Shown: piece by piece, positions 8,450 through 16,829 of the stretch
How the letters are laid out: each line of letters opens with the position of its first letter
How positions within the stretch are numbered: position 1 is the first letter of the stretch
NCBI GenBank assembly: GCA_964449375.1
Contig: CAYVAS010000010.1
Coordinates: 1 to 58,906, forward strand
Reading direction: 5' to 3'
Origin: JAFDWI01 sp964449375
GTDB lineage: Bacteria; Actinomycetota; Acidimicrobiia; Acidimicrobiales; Iamiaceae
Length of the DNA: 58,906 nucleotides
Translations under genes and position numbers: made by a program
Notes under the pieces: generated by a model
Seen by the model: the letters and a program-made list of their open reading frames with translations, nothing else
Told to the model about the DNA's origin: nothing
Database searches by the model: none

Positions 8450-8947
8450 ATGTCGTCGCCACGCGCCATGCAGGTCGGCCGCACCTCGCCGGTGCCGGTG
8501 GCCGACGCGTTCATCCACACCCTCGCGCTGCCCCTGGAGCAGATCTTCCGTCGTCGGTACGGCCCGATCCCGCCGATCTCGGGCACGACCCAGGACGGCG
8601 AATGGACGACGGCCGGTCAGGCGCGCACCGTCCATCTGGCCGACGGTGGGTCGTTGCGCGAGGAGCTGGTGTCGGTCGACGCGCCGTCGGCGTTCGCCTA
8701 CCGCCTGCGTGAGGTGACCGGCCCGATGCGGCCGCTCGCATCCCACATCGACGGCGCATGGACCTTCGAGCCGGCGGGCACCGGCACGCGGATCACCTGG
8801 GCGTGGACGGTGCACCCGCGCAACGCCACCGTCGGCTCGGTGACGCTGCCCGTGTTCGCGTGGTTGTGGCGGGGCTACGCGCGCCGTGCCCTCGACGAAC
8901 TCGACGCACTGCTGGTGCGCACGTACGAATCCAACCGGTCGGGTTGA
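8450..8947 (+). CDS. SRPBCC (START/polyketide-cyclase-like) family protein
   Basis: 165 residues with the pattern of a helix-grip lipid- or ligand-binding protein: an N-terminal segment that orients a ligand pocket (VPVADAFIHTLALPLEQIF), the central beta strands ending in ITWAWTVHP, and a long C-terminal helix (GYARRALDELDALLVRTYE). Members bind hydrophobic ligands or act in polyketide cyclisation, stress or toxin-antitoxin roles. No catalytic residue can be assigned here. The gene is single, with its own -10 box. Confidence 0.75.
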   Translation: MSSPRAMQVGRTSPVPVADAFIHTLALPLEQIFRRRYGPIPPISGTTQDGEWTTAGQARTVHLADGGSLREELVSVDAPSAFAYRLREVTGPMRPLASHIDGAWTFEPAGTGTRITWAWTVHPRNATVGSVTLPVFAWLWRGYARRALDELDALLVRTYESNRSG

Positions 8948-8988
8948 CGTCGGGCCGGCTGGTGGAGCCGGTTCCGCGAGGTCGCAGG

Positions 8989-8994
8989 TAAGGT
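8989..8994 (+). promoter_or_regulatory. -10 box upstream of patatin-like gene
   Basis: TAAGGT, 7 bases, ATG at 9002. A GTG at 8993 overlaps the box and is therefore rejected as start. Confidence 0.5.
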
Positions 8995-9001
8995 GCGGCT
9001 G

Positions 9002-9841
9002 ATGCGCACGGTACCGACGCCCGGTGTTCCTCCGGCACCTGCGGACCATGCGCTGGCGATGGTCTACGGCGGGGGCGGGCCGTTCGGGATCGCGTTCGGG
9101 GCCGGGGTGGCCAAAGGCCTGCAGGCGGCCGGGATCCCGGTGGCAGCTGCGCCCGCGCTGGGCACCTCGGCGGGTTCGTGGGTGGCGGCGATCATGGCGT
9201 TGGGGCTCGACTACGACGACTTCGAGGACATCATCGTCCCCGCGGTTCCGGACCGCACCGACGGGGCGGTCCTCCGACCGGCCCGCCAGGCCTTCGGCGA
9301 CGCGCGCAGCGCAACGGTGTCGGCCGTCGCGGTGTGCGTGTCGGGTGGACGGCGCGGGCGCACCGTGCTGCGCGGCGACGAACACGACCTGGCCGAGATC
9401 TGCGCGGCGTCGTCCGCGGCGCCGTACCTGCTGCCGCGCCACACGATCGACGGCGCGGTCTACGTCGACGGTGGGGTCCGCTCGGCCACTTCGATCGGAT
9501 TGGCCGCGGATGCCGACCACGTGATCGTCGTCGCCCCACTCGCCCGCGGCGTGCAGGGGCGGGCCGGGTCACTCATGCAGTTCGGGCTCGACCGTGAGGT
9601 CCGGGCCTGGCACCGCACCAACCCCGGTCGCCGGCTCACCCTGATCACGCCGGACGCCGAGGTGGCCGCGTTCGCCGGAGCCGGAGCGAAGGGACTCTTC
9701 CACCCGGTCGAGTCACGGCGCGCCCATGCGCCGTCGATCGCGCAGGGGCAGCGGTGGGGCGAGGCGCTCCAGGCCCAGGCCGCACGCGCGGAGGCGGCGT
9801 TGGCCCCGGGCGCCCCGACGATCACGGCCGTCGCCGGCTGA
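9002..9841 (+). CDS. Patatin-like phospholipase family protein
   Basis: 279 residues. The oxyanion loop GGGGPFGIAFGAG (about 20-32), the nucleophile motif GTSAG with Ser56, and the DGG motif with Asp156 form the Ser-Asp dyad expected of patatin-like acyl hydrolases. There is no signal peptide, so it should act on membrane lipids or acyl esters from the cytoplasmic side. The C-terminal third (EVRAWHRTNPGRRLTLITPD) resembles bacterial patatins and carries no extra domain. Confidence 0.9.
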   Translation: MRTVPTPGVPPAPADHALAMVYGGGGPFGIAFGAGVAKGLQAAGIPVAAAPALGTSAGSWVAAIMALGLDYDDFEDIIVPAVPDRTDGAVLRPARQAFGDARSATVSAVAVCVSGGRRGRTVLRGDEHDLAEICAASSAAPYLLPRHTIDGAVYVDGGVRSATSIGLAADADHVIVVAPLARGVQGRAGSLMQFGLDREVRAWHRTNPGRRLTLITPDAEVAAFAGAGAKGLFHPVESRRAHAPSIAQGQRWGEALQAQAARAEAALAPGAPTITAVAG

Positions 9842-9859
9842 ACCGGCTGCCCGGATCGT

Positions 9860-10456
9860 TCACTCGGCATCGATCATCCGGATGACGCGGGCCGGGTTGC
9901 CCACCGCGACGACGCCCGCCGGCAGGTCGCGGGTGACCACCGCACCGGCGCCCACCACGGTGTCGTCGCCGATGGTGACACCGGGGCACACGATCACGCC
10001 ACCGCCCAGCCAGACGTTGTCGCCGATCGTGATCGGCTCGGCGGCCTCGAGCTTGTCGCGGCGGAGCTGCGGATCGATCGGGTGCGTCGGGGTGAGCAGT
10101 TGCACGCTCGGTCCGAGCTGGCAGTCCGCGCCGATCGTGATCGGGGCGACGTCGAGTGCGGTGAGATTGAAGTTGACGAACGTCCGGTCGCCGACGGTCA
10201 TGCGGTCGCCGTATTCGACGAAGAACGGAGGCCGGATGACCACGTCGGTACCGAGACCGGCGATGAGTTGGGCGAGCAGTGAATCGGCGTCGCCCGTTCC
10301 GTCGACGACCGCCCGATGGTAGGCATCCGAAAGCCGCCGCGCCCGCTTCTCGAGCGCGGCGTTCTCGGGGTCGTCGGCGAGGTAGAGATCCCCGGCGAGC
10401 ATGCGCTCGCGGTTCGTGCGCGGATCACCGGCGAAGAAGTCGTCGGCGGCTTTCAC
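9860..10456 (-). CDS. Sugar O-acetyltransferase, Maa/LacA type
   Basis: 198 residues with a full N-terminal maltose-acetyltransferase domain (RERMLAGDLYLADDPE near residue 15) and a left-handed beta-helix with hexapeptide repeats; the catalytic His lies in LTPTHPIDP, and the C-terminus is VAVGNPARVIRMID. The family transfers acetyl from acetyl-CoA to the 6-hydroxyl of hexoses; the physiological sugar is uncertain. The start is GTG at 10456 because TAGGGT stands 7 bases upstream on the minus strand. The gene converges on the patatin-like gene with only 18 bases between stops. Confidence 0.92.
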   Translation of the reverse strand: MKAADDFFAGDPRTNRERMLAGDLYLADDPENAALEKRARRLSDAYHRAVVDGTGDADSLLAQLIAGLGTDVVIRPPFFVEYGDRMTVGDRTFVNFNLTALDVAPITIGADCQLGPSVQLLTPTHPIDPQLRRDKLEAAEPITIGDNVWLGGGVIVCPGVTIGDDTVVGAGAVVTRDLPAGVVAVGNPARVIRMIDAE

Positions 10457-10463
10457 GCGGCCG

Positions 10464-10469
10464 ACCCTA
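10464..10469 (-). promoter_or_regulatory. -10 box for leaderless Maa-type gene
   Basis: On the minus strand TAGGGT, 7 bases, then GTG at 10456. Confidence 0.5.
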
Positions 10470-10564
10470 TCGGTGCCCCGCGGACCGATGATCGCCGGTC
10501 GACTGCCACGGCGATCCTGCGTGTCTCCGCGGCGACGACGTCAGGTTCCCGGTCGCCGGGCCGG

Positions 10565-10570
10565 TAGCGT
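10565..10570 (+). promoter_or_regulatory. -10 box upstream of cobalamin-binding-like gene
   Basis: TAGCGT, 10 bases, GTG at 10581. Confidence 0.45.
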
Positions 10571-10580
10571 CGGTGCCGCC

Positions 10581-11495
10581 GTGCAGATCGTGTCCCTGCT
10601 CCCATCCGCGACCGAGATTCTCTTCGCCGTCGGTGCCGGTGACGACGTCGTCGGTGTCACGTTCGAATGCGACGAACCCCCTGTCGCCCGCGAGCGGTGT
10701 CGGATCGTGTCGAACTCGTCGCTGCCGCAGGACCTCACGCCGGCCGAGATCGACCGGGTCGTGCGAGAGCGCATGGCGGCCGGTGAAGATCTGTACACGC
10801 TGGACGCAGGTGCCCTGTCGGAGCTGCACCCCGACCTGGTCGTCACCCAGGACCTGTGCGCGGTGTGCGCGGTCGACGTGAGCGAGGTGGATGCGGCCCT
10901 GTCCCATCTGGGTTGCACGGCCGAGGTGCTCACCGTCGACCCGATGCGCCTGGAGCAGGTGCTCGACTCGATCATCACGATCGGCGTCGCGGTCGGCCGG
11001 GCCGACGACGCCGAGGCGGTCGTCGCGGGTCTGCGGTCGCGGCTCGAACGGGTCCACCAACTGGTGGAAGGCCGGCCCCGCCCCCGGGTGACGTTTCTGG
11101 AGTGGACCGAACCGCCGTTCAGCGCCGGCCACTGGATCCCGGATCTCATCTCCGCAGCCGGCGGCACCTCGACGCTCGGTGAGCCCGGTGCACGTTCGAA
11201 CGCGGTGACCTGGTCGGCGGTACGGGCGAGCCGACCCGACCTGGTGATCGTGTCGCCGTGTGGGTTCCGGACCGACGGCGCAGCCGACCTGGCGCGGGTG
11301 GTGTGCGACCTGGGCGTGCTGCCCGAAGACGTACCGGTCTGGGCCGTCGACGCCGATGCGGCGTATGCACGCCCGGGTCCGCGGCTCGTCGATGGGGTCG
11401 AGACGTTGGCCGCGATCCTCCATCCCGACCTGGCCCGTGTCTATCCGACATCGACGCACCCGCGGGTGTCGGTCCAGCGCGACGCGGTGAGCTGA
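10581..11495 (+). CDS. BtuF-like cobalamin-binding protein without signal peptide
   Basis: 304 residues of the periplasmic-binding fold with a single long helix between lobes. The N-terminus IVSLLPSATEILFAVGAGD and the segment FLEWTEPPFSAGHWIPDLI are hallmarks of the BtuF-like cobalamin-binding family. There is no hydrophobic signal or lipobox: the first strand begins at residue 3, and a -10 box only 10 bases before the GTG leaves no room for one. It may act in the cytoplasm, or export may be unusual. A DLCAVCAVD cysteine pair is present. No ABC permease or ATPase adjoins it. Confidence 0.82.
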   Translation: MQIVSLLPSATEILFAVGAGDDVVGVTFECDEPPVARERCRIVSNSSLPQDLTPAEIDRVVRERMAAGEDLYTLDAGALSELHPDLVVTQDLCAVCAVDVSEVDAALSHLGCTAEVLTVDPMRLEQVLDSIITIGVAVGRADDAEAVVAGLRSRLERVHQLVEGRPRPRVTFLEWTEPPFSAGHWIPDLISAAGGTSTLGEPGARSNAVTWSAVRASRPDLVIVSPCGFRTDGAADLARVVCDLGVLPEDVPVWAVDADAAYARPGPRLVDGVETLAAILHPDLARVYPTSTHPRVSVQRDAVS

Positions 11496-11568
11496 CCGGC
11501 CCGAAGCAGGGCTCCGGTTTCCGTCGGGTCGGGCCCGGCCGCCGGCGCTCCCGTCGGCGACGACGCGG

Positions 11569-12591
11569 TCACGACGTGGCAGCGCCGGCCCCCATCGCCA
11601 GGTAGAACAGCCGGGTCGACTGGGTCTTGAACATCGTGCCGTAGCTGGCATAGGGCACGTGACCGGCGCCCTCGATGCCTCCCCAGAACACGATGCGGCG
11701 CAGTTCGAGCAGTTCGTCGCGGGTCGCCTCGGCCCACGCGTAGGGGACCTGGTTGTCCTTGGTGCCCGAGAAGAGGTAGCCGGGCGGCGGCAGGGTCTCG
11801 TTCGCGGCGAGCTTCTCGGCCAGACCTGGCGTCTCGGTCGGCGGGAGCCCTCCGGAGATCGACACCCACGCCTGGATGTCGGAGCCCTCGTCGAGGTTCG
11901 AGGTGTTCAACGGCGCTCCGGCCATCGCCTCGATCGACCGGGGGTCGTCCGGGTTGCCCGGAACGTCGGCGAGCATCCCGGCGAGGATCGACATGAGTGC
12001 CCCCGCGGAGTCACCGATCATGGCGATCCGTTCAGGGTCGATGCCGTAGCTGTCGGCATTGGCGCGGAGCCAGCGCACCGCCGCCTGGCCGTCCGACGTC
12101 GCCGCCATCGCCGCGACCTTGCAGCCGCTCGCGTCGGTGATCACACCCTGCAGCGTGCCGCAGTCGACGCTGGCGAGCCGACGGTAGTCGATGGAGATCG
12201 CGACGTAGCCGGCCTTGGCGAAGTGCCGGGCGAGGTCGACCGAGACGTTGTTGGTCTTGGTACCGATCTTGAAGCCGCCCGAATGGGCGACCACGACCGC
12301 TGGGCGGTGCTCGACGGTGTCGCCGGCCGGTTCGTAGAGATCGAGCCGGAGCGTCATCGGCGTGCCGTTCAGATCCGGCGCGGTGCTCCAGACGATGTCG
12401 GAGGTCACGTCGACGTCGGCGAAGATCGGTTCGTAGTAGCGGGCCGGCGATGCGACGTCCAGGTCGGGGACCGGTCCGAACGGCGCCAGCGGACCGGGAT
12501 CAGGGTCGCAAGCTGCGCCGCCTGCGATGAGCACGAGCGTGAAGGCGAGCGCGACGATGCGCCGACTCCTGGAGTGCGTCTGACATGACAT
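11569..12591 (-). CDS. Secreted alpha/beta-hydrolase (BD-FAE/esterase type), possible lipoprotein
   Basis: 340 residues. A basic N-terminus and hydrophobic core (RRIVALAFTLVLIAGGAAC) form an export signal; Cys28 follows GGAA, a weak but possible lipobox. The mature protein has the oxyanion motif HSGGF, the nucleophile motif GDSAG with Ser195, and a C-terminal GAGHVPY carrying the likely catalytic His. These are features of the carboxylesterase/BD-FAE group that hydrolyses esters of small alcohols or sugars. A GGGGGA stretch lies 5 bases before the ATG. The gene converges on the cobalamin-binding-like gene. Confidence 0.88.
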   Translation of the reverse strand: MSCQTHSRSRRIVALAFTLVLIAGGAACDPDPGPLAPFGPVPDLDVASPARYYEPIFADVDVTSDIVWSTAPDLNGTPMTLRLDLYEPAGDTVEHRPAVVVAHSGGFKIGTKTNNVSVDLARHFAKAGYVAISIDYRRLASVDCGTLQGVITDASGCKVAAMAATSDGQAAVRWLRANADSYGIDPERIAMIGDSAGALMSILAGMLADVPGNPDDPRSIEAMAGAPLNTSNLDEGSDIQAWVSISGGLPPTETPGLAEKLAANETLPPPGYLFSGTKDNQVPYAWAEATRDELLELRRIVFWGGIEGAGHVPYASYGTMFKTQSTRLFYLAMGAGAATS

Positions 12592-12861
12592 CGTTTCCCC
12601 CGTAGGTCATCGGTCGCCGAGTGCGCATCGTGCACTCAGCGGGATCGCGGCACCGTAGCAGCCGCCGTCGACGGATGGGCGCGGTGGGGCACCGGCCGGG
12701 CGAACCCGGATCGACCGGTTGCCTCCGCTCGTGCACGCGCAGGAACGGGAATGTCGTCTGGCCATGACGTGGCTGCGATCTCGGGGACCGCTTGTCGGAT
12801 GCAGCGCGAGTTGGGGCTGTCTACGCCCCATCGGCCCCGGAGTTCGTCTGGGAAGGCCGGG
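12592..12861. other. Intergenic region, no gene seen
   Basis: A 270-base stretch between the esterase start and the biotin carboxylase stop, both on the minus strand. It holds a short inverted repeat GAGTGC/GCACTC (12619-12624 and 12632-12637) about 30 bases upstream of the esterase start, which could be a regulatory site. I see no convincing reading frame or RNA. Confidence 0.5.
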
Positions 12862-14631
12862 TCAGGAGATGACGACGAGCAGATCGCCCGCGGACACCGC
12901 CTGGCCGGTTTCGACCTTCACCTCGGCGATCGTGCCGTCCTTGTCGGCGGCGATGTTGTTCTCCATCTTCATCGCCTCGAGCACGCACACGGTGTCGCCC
13001 TGGGTGACCTCGTCGCCCACCGCGACCGACACCTTGGTGACCGTCCCCTGCATCGGGGCGGCGATCTGCCCGGCGCCGGCGGCCTTCGTTCCCCCCGACG
13101 ACGCCGACCGGCGCGGACGGGGAGCGGTGGCCGTGGCACCCGCCGCGGCCACCGGCGCACCGGCAGATTCGGGCACCCACATCGACACCGCGTAGCGGCG
13201 ACCGTTCACCTCGACGTCGACGTCACGCTTGACCTTCGCCTCGCCGTCGTCGCCGGACGAGGCATCGATCGGGGCACTGTCGATGCCGGAGAGATCCAGC
13301 ACGTCCTCGACCCACTTGGTGGAATGCTTCGCCGCCCGGAAGTCCGGATGCTCCAGGATCGCCACATCGGCCGGGATCGTCGTGGCGATGCCCTCGATCA
13401 CGAACTCGTCCAGCACCCGCAGCATGCGGTTGATGGCGAGGTCGCGGTCGGCGCCCCAGACGCACAGCTTGCCCACGAGGTTGTCGTAGAACTGGCTGAC
13501 CTCGTCGCCGGCCTGGTAGCCGTCGTCCCACCGCACCCCGAAGCCCTGCGCGGGCACGAGGGCGGTGATCCTGCCCGGGGCGGGGATGAACTTGCCGCCG
13601 GCGGGGTTCTCGGCGTTGATGCGCACCTCGATGGCGTGGCCGCGGAGGTCGATGTCGTCCTGGGTGAAGCTCAGCGGCTCGCCCGAGGCGACCAGGATCT
13701 GTTCGCGCACCAGGTCGATGCCCGACACCAGCTCGGTGATCGGGTGCTCGACCTGCAGACGGGTGTTCATCTCGAGGAAGTAGAACTCGCCGTCCTGGTA
13801 CATGAACTCCACGGTGCCGGCGTTCACGTAGCCGCACGCCTTGGCGACCTTGACCGCGGCCTCGCCCATCGCCTGGCGGACGTCGTCCCCGAAGTCCGGC
13901 GCCGGTGACTCCTCGATGAGCTTCTGGTGGCGGCGCTGCGAGGAACAGTCCCGCTCGCCGATCCACACGCAGTTGCCGTGGGTGTCGGCGACGATCTGCA
14001 TCTCGATGTGCCGCGGCCAGGTCAGGTACCGCTCGATGTAGCACTCGTCCCGTCCGAAGCCCTTGAGCGCCTCGGACTGGGCCGACTCCAGCGCCGCGGC
14101 GGCCTCGGCGGCACTCTGCACCACGCGCATGCCCCGGCCGCCACCGCCGTAGGCGGCCTTGATGGCCACCGGCCAGCCGTGCTCGTCGCCGAAGGCCACG
14201 ATCTCGTCGGGCGAGGTCAGGAACTCGGTGGTGCCCGGCACACCGGCCACCCCGGCCGCCTGGGCGGCCTTGCGGCTGGAGACCTTGTCGCCCATGACCT
14301 CGATCGCCTCGGGTGGCGGACCGATGAAGGTCACGCCCGCCTCGGTGACGGCCCGGGAGAAATCGGTGTTCTCCGAGAAGAATCCGTAACCGGGGTGGAC
14401 CCCGTCCGCGCCGCTGCGCTCGATGATCTCGAGGATCTTGTCGGTGTTCAGGTAGCTCTCGGCAGGCGTCGACCCGCCCAGCGCGTAGGCCTCGTCGGCC
14501 AGTCGGGTGTGCAACGCGTCACGGTCGAGGTCCGAATACACCGCAACCGAGGTCACCCCCATCTCCTTGCAGGCCCGGATGACCCGGACCGCGATTTCGC
14601 CACGGTTTGCAATCAAGACCTTTTTGAGCAC
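12862..14631 (-). CDS. accA: Acyl-CoA carboxylase alpha subunit (biotin carboxylase + BCCP)
   Basis: 589 residues, the usual size of actinobacterial AccA-type alpha subunits. It starts at GTG with the biotin-carboxylase opening KKVLIANRGEIAVRVIRACK, has the ATP-grasp glycine loop YGGGGRGMRVV, and MNTRLQVEHPITE at the active site. A Pro/Ala linker leads to a C-terminal biotinyl domain with EAMKM, whose Lys555 takes biotin. It carboxylates biotin for acetyl- or propionyl-CoA carboxylase; the carboxyltransferase beta subunit is not in the window. The likely biotin ligase is divergently encoded 91 bases away. The symbol follows actinobacterial usage; accC is an alternative name. Confidence 0.95.
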   Translation of the reverse strand: MLKKVLIANRGEIAVRVIRACKEMGVTSVAVYSDLDRDALHTRLADEAYALGGSTPAESYLNTDKILEIIERSGADGVHPGYGFFSENTDFSRAVTEAGVTFIGPPPEAIEVMGDKVSSRKAAQAAGVAGVPGTTEFLTSPDEIVAFGDEHGWPVAIKAAYGGGGRGMRVVQSAAEAAAALESAQSEALKGFGRDECYIERYLTWPRHIEMQIVADTHGNCVWIGERDCSSQRRHQKLIEESPAPDFGDDVRQAMGEAAVKVAKACGYVNAGTVEFMYQDGEFYFLEMNTRLQVEHPITELVSGIDLVREQILVASGEPLSFTQDDIDLRGHAIEVRINAENPAGGKFIPAPGRITALVPAQGFGVRWDDGYQAGDEVSQFYDNLVGKLCVWGADRDLAINRMLRVLDEFVIEGIATTIPADVAILEHPDFRAAKHSTKWVEDVLDLSGIDSAPIDASSGDDGEAKVKRDVDVEVNGRRYAVSMWVPESAGAPVAAAGATATAPRPRRSASSGGTKAAGAGQIAAPMQGTVTKVSVAVGDEVTQGDTVCVLEAMKMENNIAADKDGTIAEVKVETGQAVSAGDLLVVIS

Positions 14632-14680
14632 GCCACATGGTGCCGCCTGTGAGGGGGCTGATGCCAGACCGGAGTGCCGG

Positions 14681-14686
14681 TACGCT
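14681..14686 (+). promoter_or_regulatory. Candidate -10 box for birA
   Basis: TACGCT 36 bases before the ATG at 14723. Unlike most promoters here it implies a leader of about 30 bases, which includes a GGGA ribosome-binding stretch. Confidence 0.4.
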
Positions 14687-14722
14687 CCCCGGGACGACGT
14701 GAGGACCGACGGGAAGCGAACC

Positions 14723-15568
14723 ATGGAACGACCCCACAGCGCCGGCCGGTTCAGCGAGGTGCGACGGGTGGCCTCGACCGGTTCGACCAACGACGACCTG
14801 ATGGAACGGGGCCGCCAGGGTGATCCCGAGGGCATGGTGCTGGTCGCCGACCACCAACAGGCCGGACGTGGGCGGCGGGACCGGGCCTGGACCGCGCCGG
14901 TGGGCACGGGCCTGTTGTGTTCGGTGCTGCTGCGACCCCCCGCGCGGGTCGCGTCGCTGGTCACCGCGACCGTCGCGGTGGCCCTGACCGACGCGCTCGC
15001 GGGGCTGGGTGCCGACCAGGTCGGCATCAAATGGCCCAACGACCTGGTCGCCCAGCTCCCGGCGGCCCCCGGGGAGCATCTGGCTGCCAGCACCGAACGC
15101 AAGCTCGCCGGGATCCTCGCCGAGGTCGAAGCACCGTCCGGATCGTCGGCCTCGTCGGGCCAGCGGGTGCCCGGGGCCCACGAACGCCTGCTGGTGGTGG
15201 CCGGCTGCGGGGTCAACGTGCTCACCCCCGACACCGTCCCTGCCGAACTCGTCGACCGGGCCGTCGCGCTCGACGCGCTGGTCGCGCCCGCACCCACCGT
15301 GGGCGAGGTGCTCGACGCCTACCTGGCCGCACTCGAGGCGGCCTACACGCGCCTGCTGGACCAGCCCGGAGACATCCTGGCGACCTGGCGGCAACGATGT
15401 GTGACCGTGGGGCGCGACGTGCGCGTCGACCTGGGAACGCGCGACCTGGTCGGCCGGGCCGTCGATCTGGACACCGAGGGTCGCCTGGTGGTCCGGACCC
15501 CTCAGGGTGACGACCACCACTTGGCCGTCGGCGACGTGGTGCACCTGGACGGCGGAGGTCGTGGCTGA
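14723..15568 (+). CDS. birA: Biotin--[acetyl-CoA-carboxylase] ligase
   Basis: 281 residues, a ligase without the N-terminal DNA-binding domain of E. coli BirA, so it should not repress transcription. Visible are STND near residue 21, the biotinyl-AMP loop AGRGRRDRAW (47-56), KWPND, KLAGIL and AGCGVNV, and a C-terminal SH3-like barrel (GRAVDLDTEGRLVV). An unusual Ser/Pro-rich insert (EAPSGSSASSGQR) interrupts the core after KLAGILAEV. It attaches biotin to the BCCP lysine, and the adjacent divergent gene encodes such a BCCP, which supports a paired role. Confidence 0.93.
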   Translation: MERPHSAGRFSEVRRVASTGSTNDDLMERGRQGDPEGMVLVADHQQAGRGRRDRAWTAPVGTGLLCSVLLRPPARVASLVTATVAVALTDALAGLGADQVGIKWPNDLVAQLPAAPGEHLAASTERKLAGILAEVEAPSGSSASSGQRVPGAHERLLVVAGCGVNVLTPDTVPAELVDRAVALDALVAPAPTVGEVLDAYLAALEAAYTRLLDQPGDILATWRQRCVTVGRDVRVDLGTRDLVGRAVDLDTEGRLVVRTPQGDDHHLAVGDVVHLDGGGRG

Positions 15569-15623
15569 CCGCCGGGCCGGGCCGATCCCGCCGCCGGTGT
15601 GCATGGGTATACAGGCCGTCTTC

Positions 15624-15629
15624 TAGGGT
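15624..15629 (+). promoter_or_regulatory. -10 box for leaderless acyl-CoA dehydrogenase mRNA
   Basis: TAGGGT, 6 bases, ATG at 15636. Confidence 0.5.
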
Positions 15630-15635
15630 GCAGCG

Positions 15636-16793
15636 ATGATCGAGTTCACCCCTGAACAGGAAGCTTTCAGAAAGGTCGTTCGGGAGTTCACCGAAGCCGA
15701 GATCGCGCCGTACTCCTACGAGTGGGACCAGACCCAGACCTTCCCCGTCGACACGGTGCTGGCCATGGGCGAACTCGGCCTGTTCGGCCTGCCCCTTCCC
15801 GAGCAGTACGGCGGATCCGATGCGGACTTCACCACGTTCTGTCTTGCCCTGGAGGAACTCGCCCGGGTCGACCAGTCCATGGCCATCACCGTGGAGGCCG
15901 CCGTGGGCCTGGGAGCCAACCCGATCATGAAATTCGGCACCGAGGCCCAACGCCAGGAGTGGCTACCCGACCTGTGCGCGGGCCGCAGGCTCGGCGCGTT
16001 CGGACTGACCGAGCCCGAAGCCGGCAGCGACGCGGCCGGCACCCGCACCCGGGCCCGGCTGGACGAAGACGCGGGCGAGTGGGTGATCGACGGGTCCAAG
16101 GCGTTCATCACCAACTCGGGGCCGCCGCTGAATTCGCTGGTCACGATCACCGCCCGCACCGACGAACCCGGCTCGACCGGCGAGCCGGAGATCTCCACGA
16201 TCATCGTGCCCGCGGGCACGCCTGGCTTCGAGGTCGCCCCGCCCTACCGCAAGATGGGTTGGCACGCCTCGGACACCCGCGAGCTGTCGTTCTCTGAATG
16301 CCGGGTGCCGGCGGCGAACCTGCTCGGCGAGCGGGGACGGGGGGTCGCCCAGTTTCTGGCGACCCTGGACGACGGCCGCATCGCCATCGCCGCGATGGCC
16401 GTCGGGGTCATCCAGTCGTGCCTGGAGGAATCGGTGGCCTACGCGAAGGAACGCAATGCCTTCGGTGGGCCGATCGCCCGGTTCCAGGCGGTGTCGTTCA
16501 AGTGCGCCGACATGCAGGCGATGCTTGACGCCGCGCGGCTGCTCACCTACCAGGCGGCCGCGCTCAAAGACGCCGGACGTCCCTACAAGGAGTCCGCCGC
16601 GGTCGCCAAGCTCGTCGCCTCCGAATCGGCGGTGACCGCCACCCGCATGGCCACCCAGATCTTCGGAGGGACCGGCTTCATGGACTCCACCCTGGTGGCC
16701 CGCCACTACCGCGACGCCAAGATCCTGGAGATCGGCGAGGGGACCAGCGAGATCCAGCGCCTGATCATCGCCCGCTCCCTGGGCCTCGACTGA
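15636..16793 (+). CDS. Acyl-CoA dehydrogenase
   Basis: 385 residues, the standard length of short/medium/branched-chain acyl-CoA dehydrogenases. The N-terminal helical domain contains LPLPEQYGGS, the FAD/substrate segment is FGLTEPEAGSDA, and the C-terminal signature is QIFGGTGFMDSTLVARHYRD followed by EIGEGTSEIQRLIIAR, where Glu368 is the expected catalytic base. It removes alpha/beta hydrogens from acyl-CoA and passes electrons to ETF. Chain-length specificity cannot be read. The gene follows birA by 67 bases with its own -10 box. Confidence 0.95.
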   Translation: MIEFTPEQEAFRKVVREFTEAEIAPYSYEWDQTQTFPVDTVLAMGELGLFGLPLPEQYGGSDADFTTFCLALEELARVDQSMAITVEAAVGLGANPIMKFGTEAQRQEWLPDLCAGRRLGAFGLTEPEAGSDAAGTRTRARLDEDAGEWVIDGSKAFITNSGPPLNSLVTITARTDEPGSTGEPEISTIIVPAGTPGFEVAPPYRKMGWHASDTRELSFSECRVPAANLLGERGRGVAQFLATLDDGRIAIAAMAVGVIQSCLEESVAYAKERNAFGGPIARFQAVSFKCADMQAMLDAARLLTYQAAALKDAGRPYKESAAVAKLVASESAVTATRMATQIFGGTGFMDSTLVARHYRDAKILEIGEGTSEIQRLIIARSLGLD

Positions 16794-16816
16794 CCTTCTG
16801 CTTACCTCCGAACCGG

Positions 16817-16822
16817 TAGCTT
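16817..16822 (+). promoter_or_regulatory. -10 box for leaderless LCP gene mRNA
   Basis: TAGCTT, 7 bases, ATG at 16830. Confidence 0.5.
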
Positions 16823-16829
16823 CGCGCCG

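Noticed and set aside
11496..11568. Bidirectional terminator between the cobalamin-binding-like and esterase genes
   Set aside because: GGCCCG/CGGGCC elements are imperfect, widely spaced and lack a T-run.
12719..13195. Plus-strand frame of 158 codons over the biotin carboxylase 3' end
   Set aside because: Antisense to the biotinyl domain; no ribosome-binding site and no known motif.
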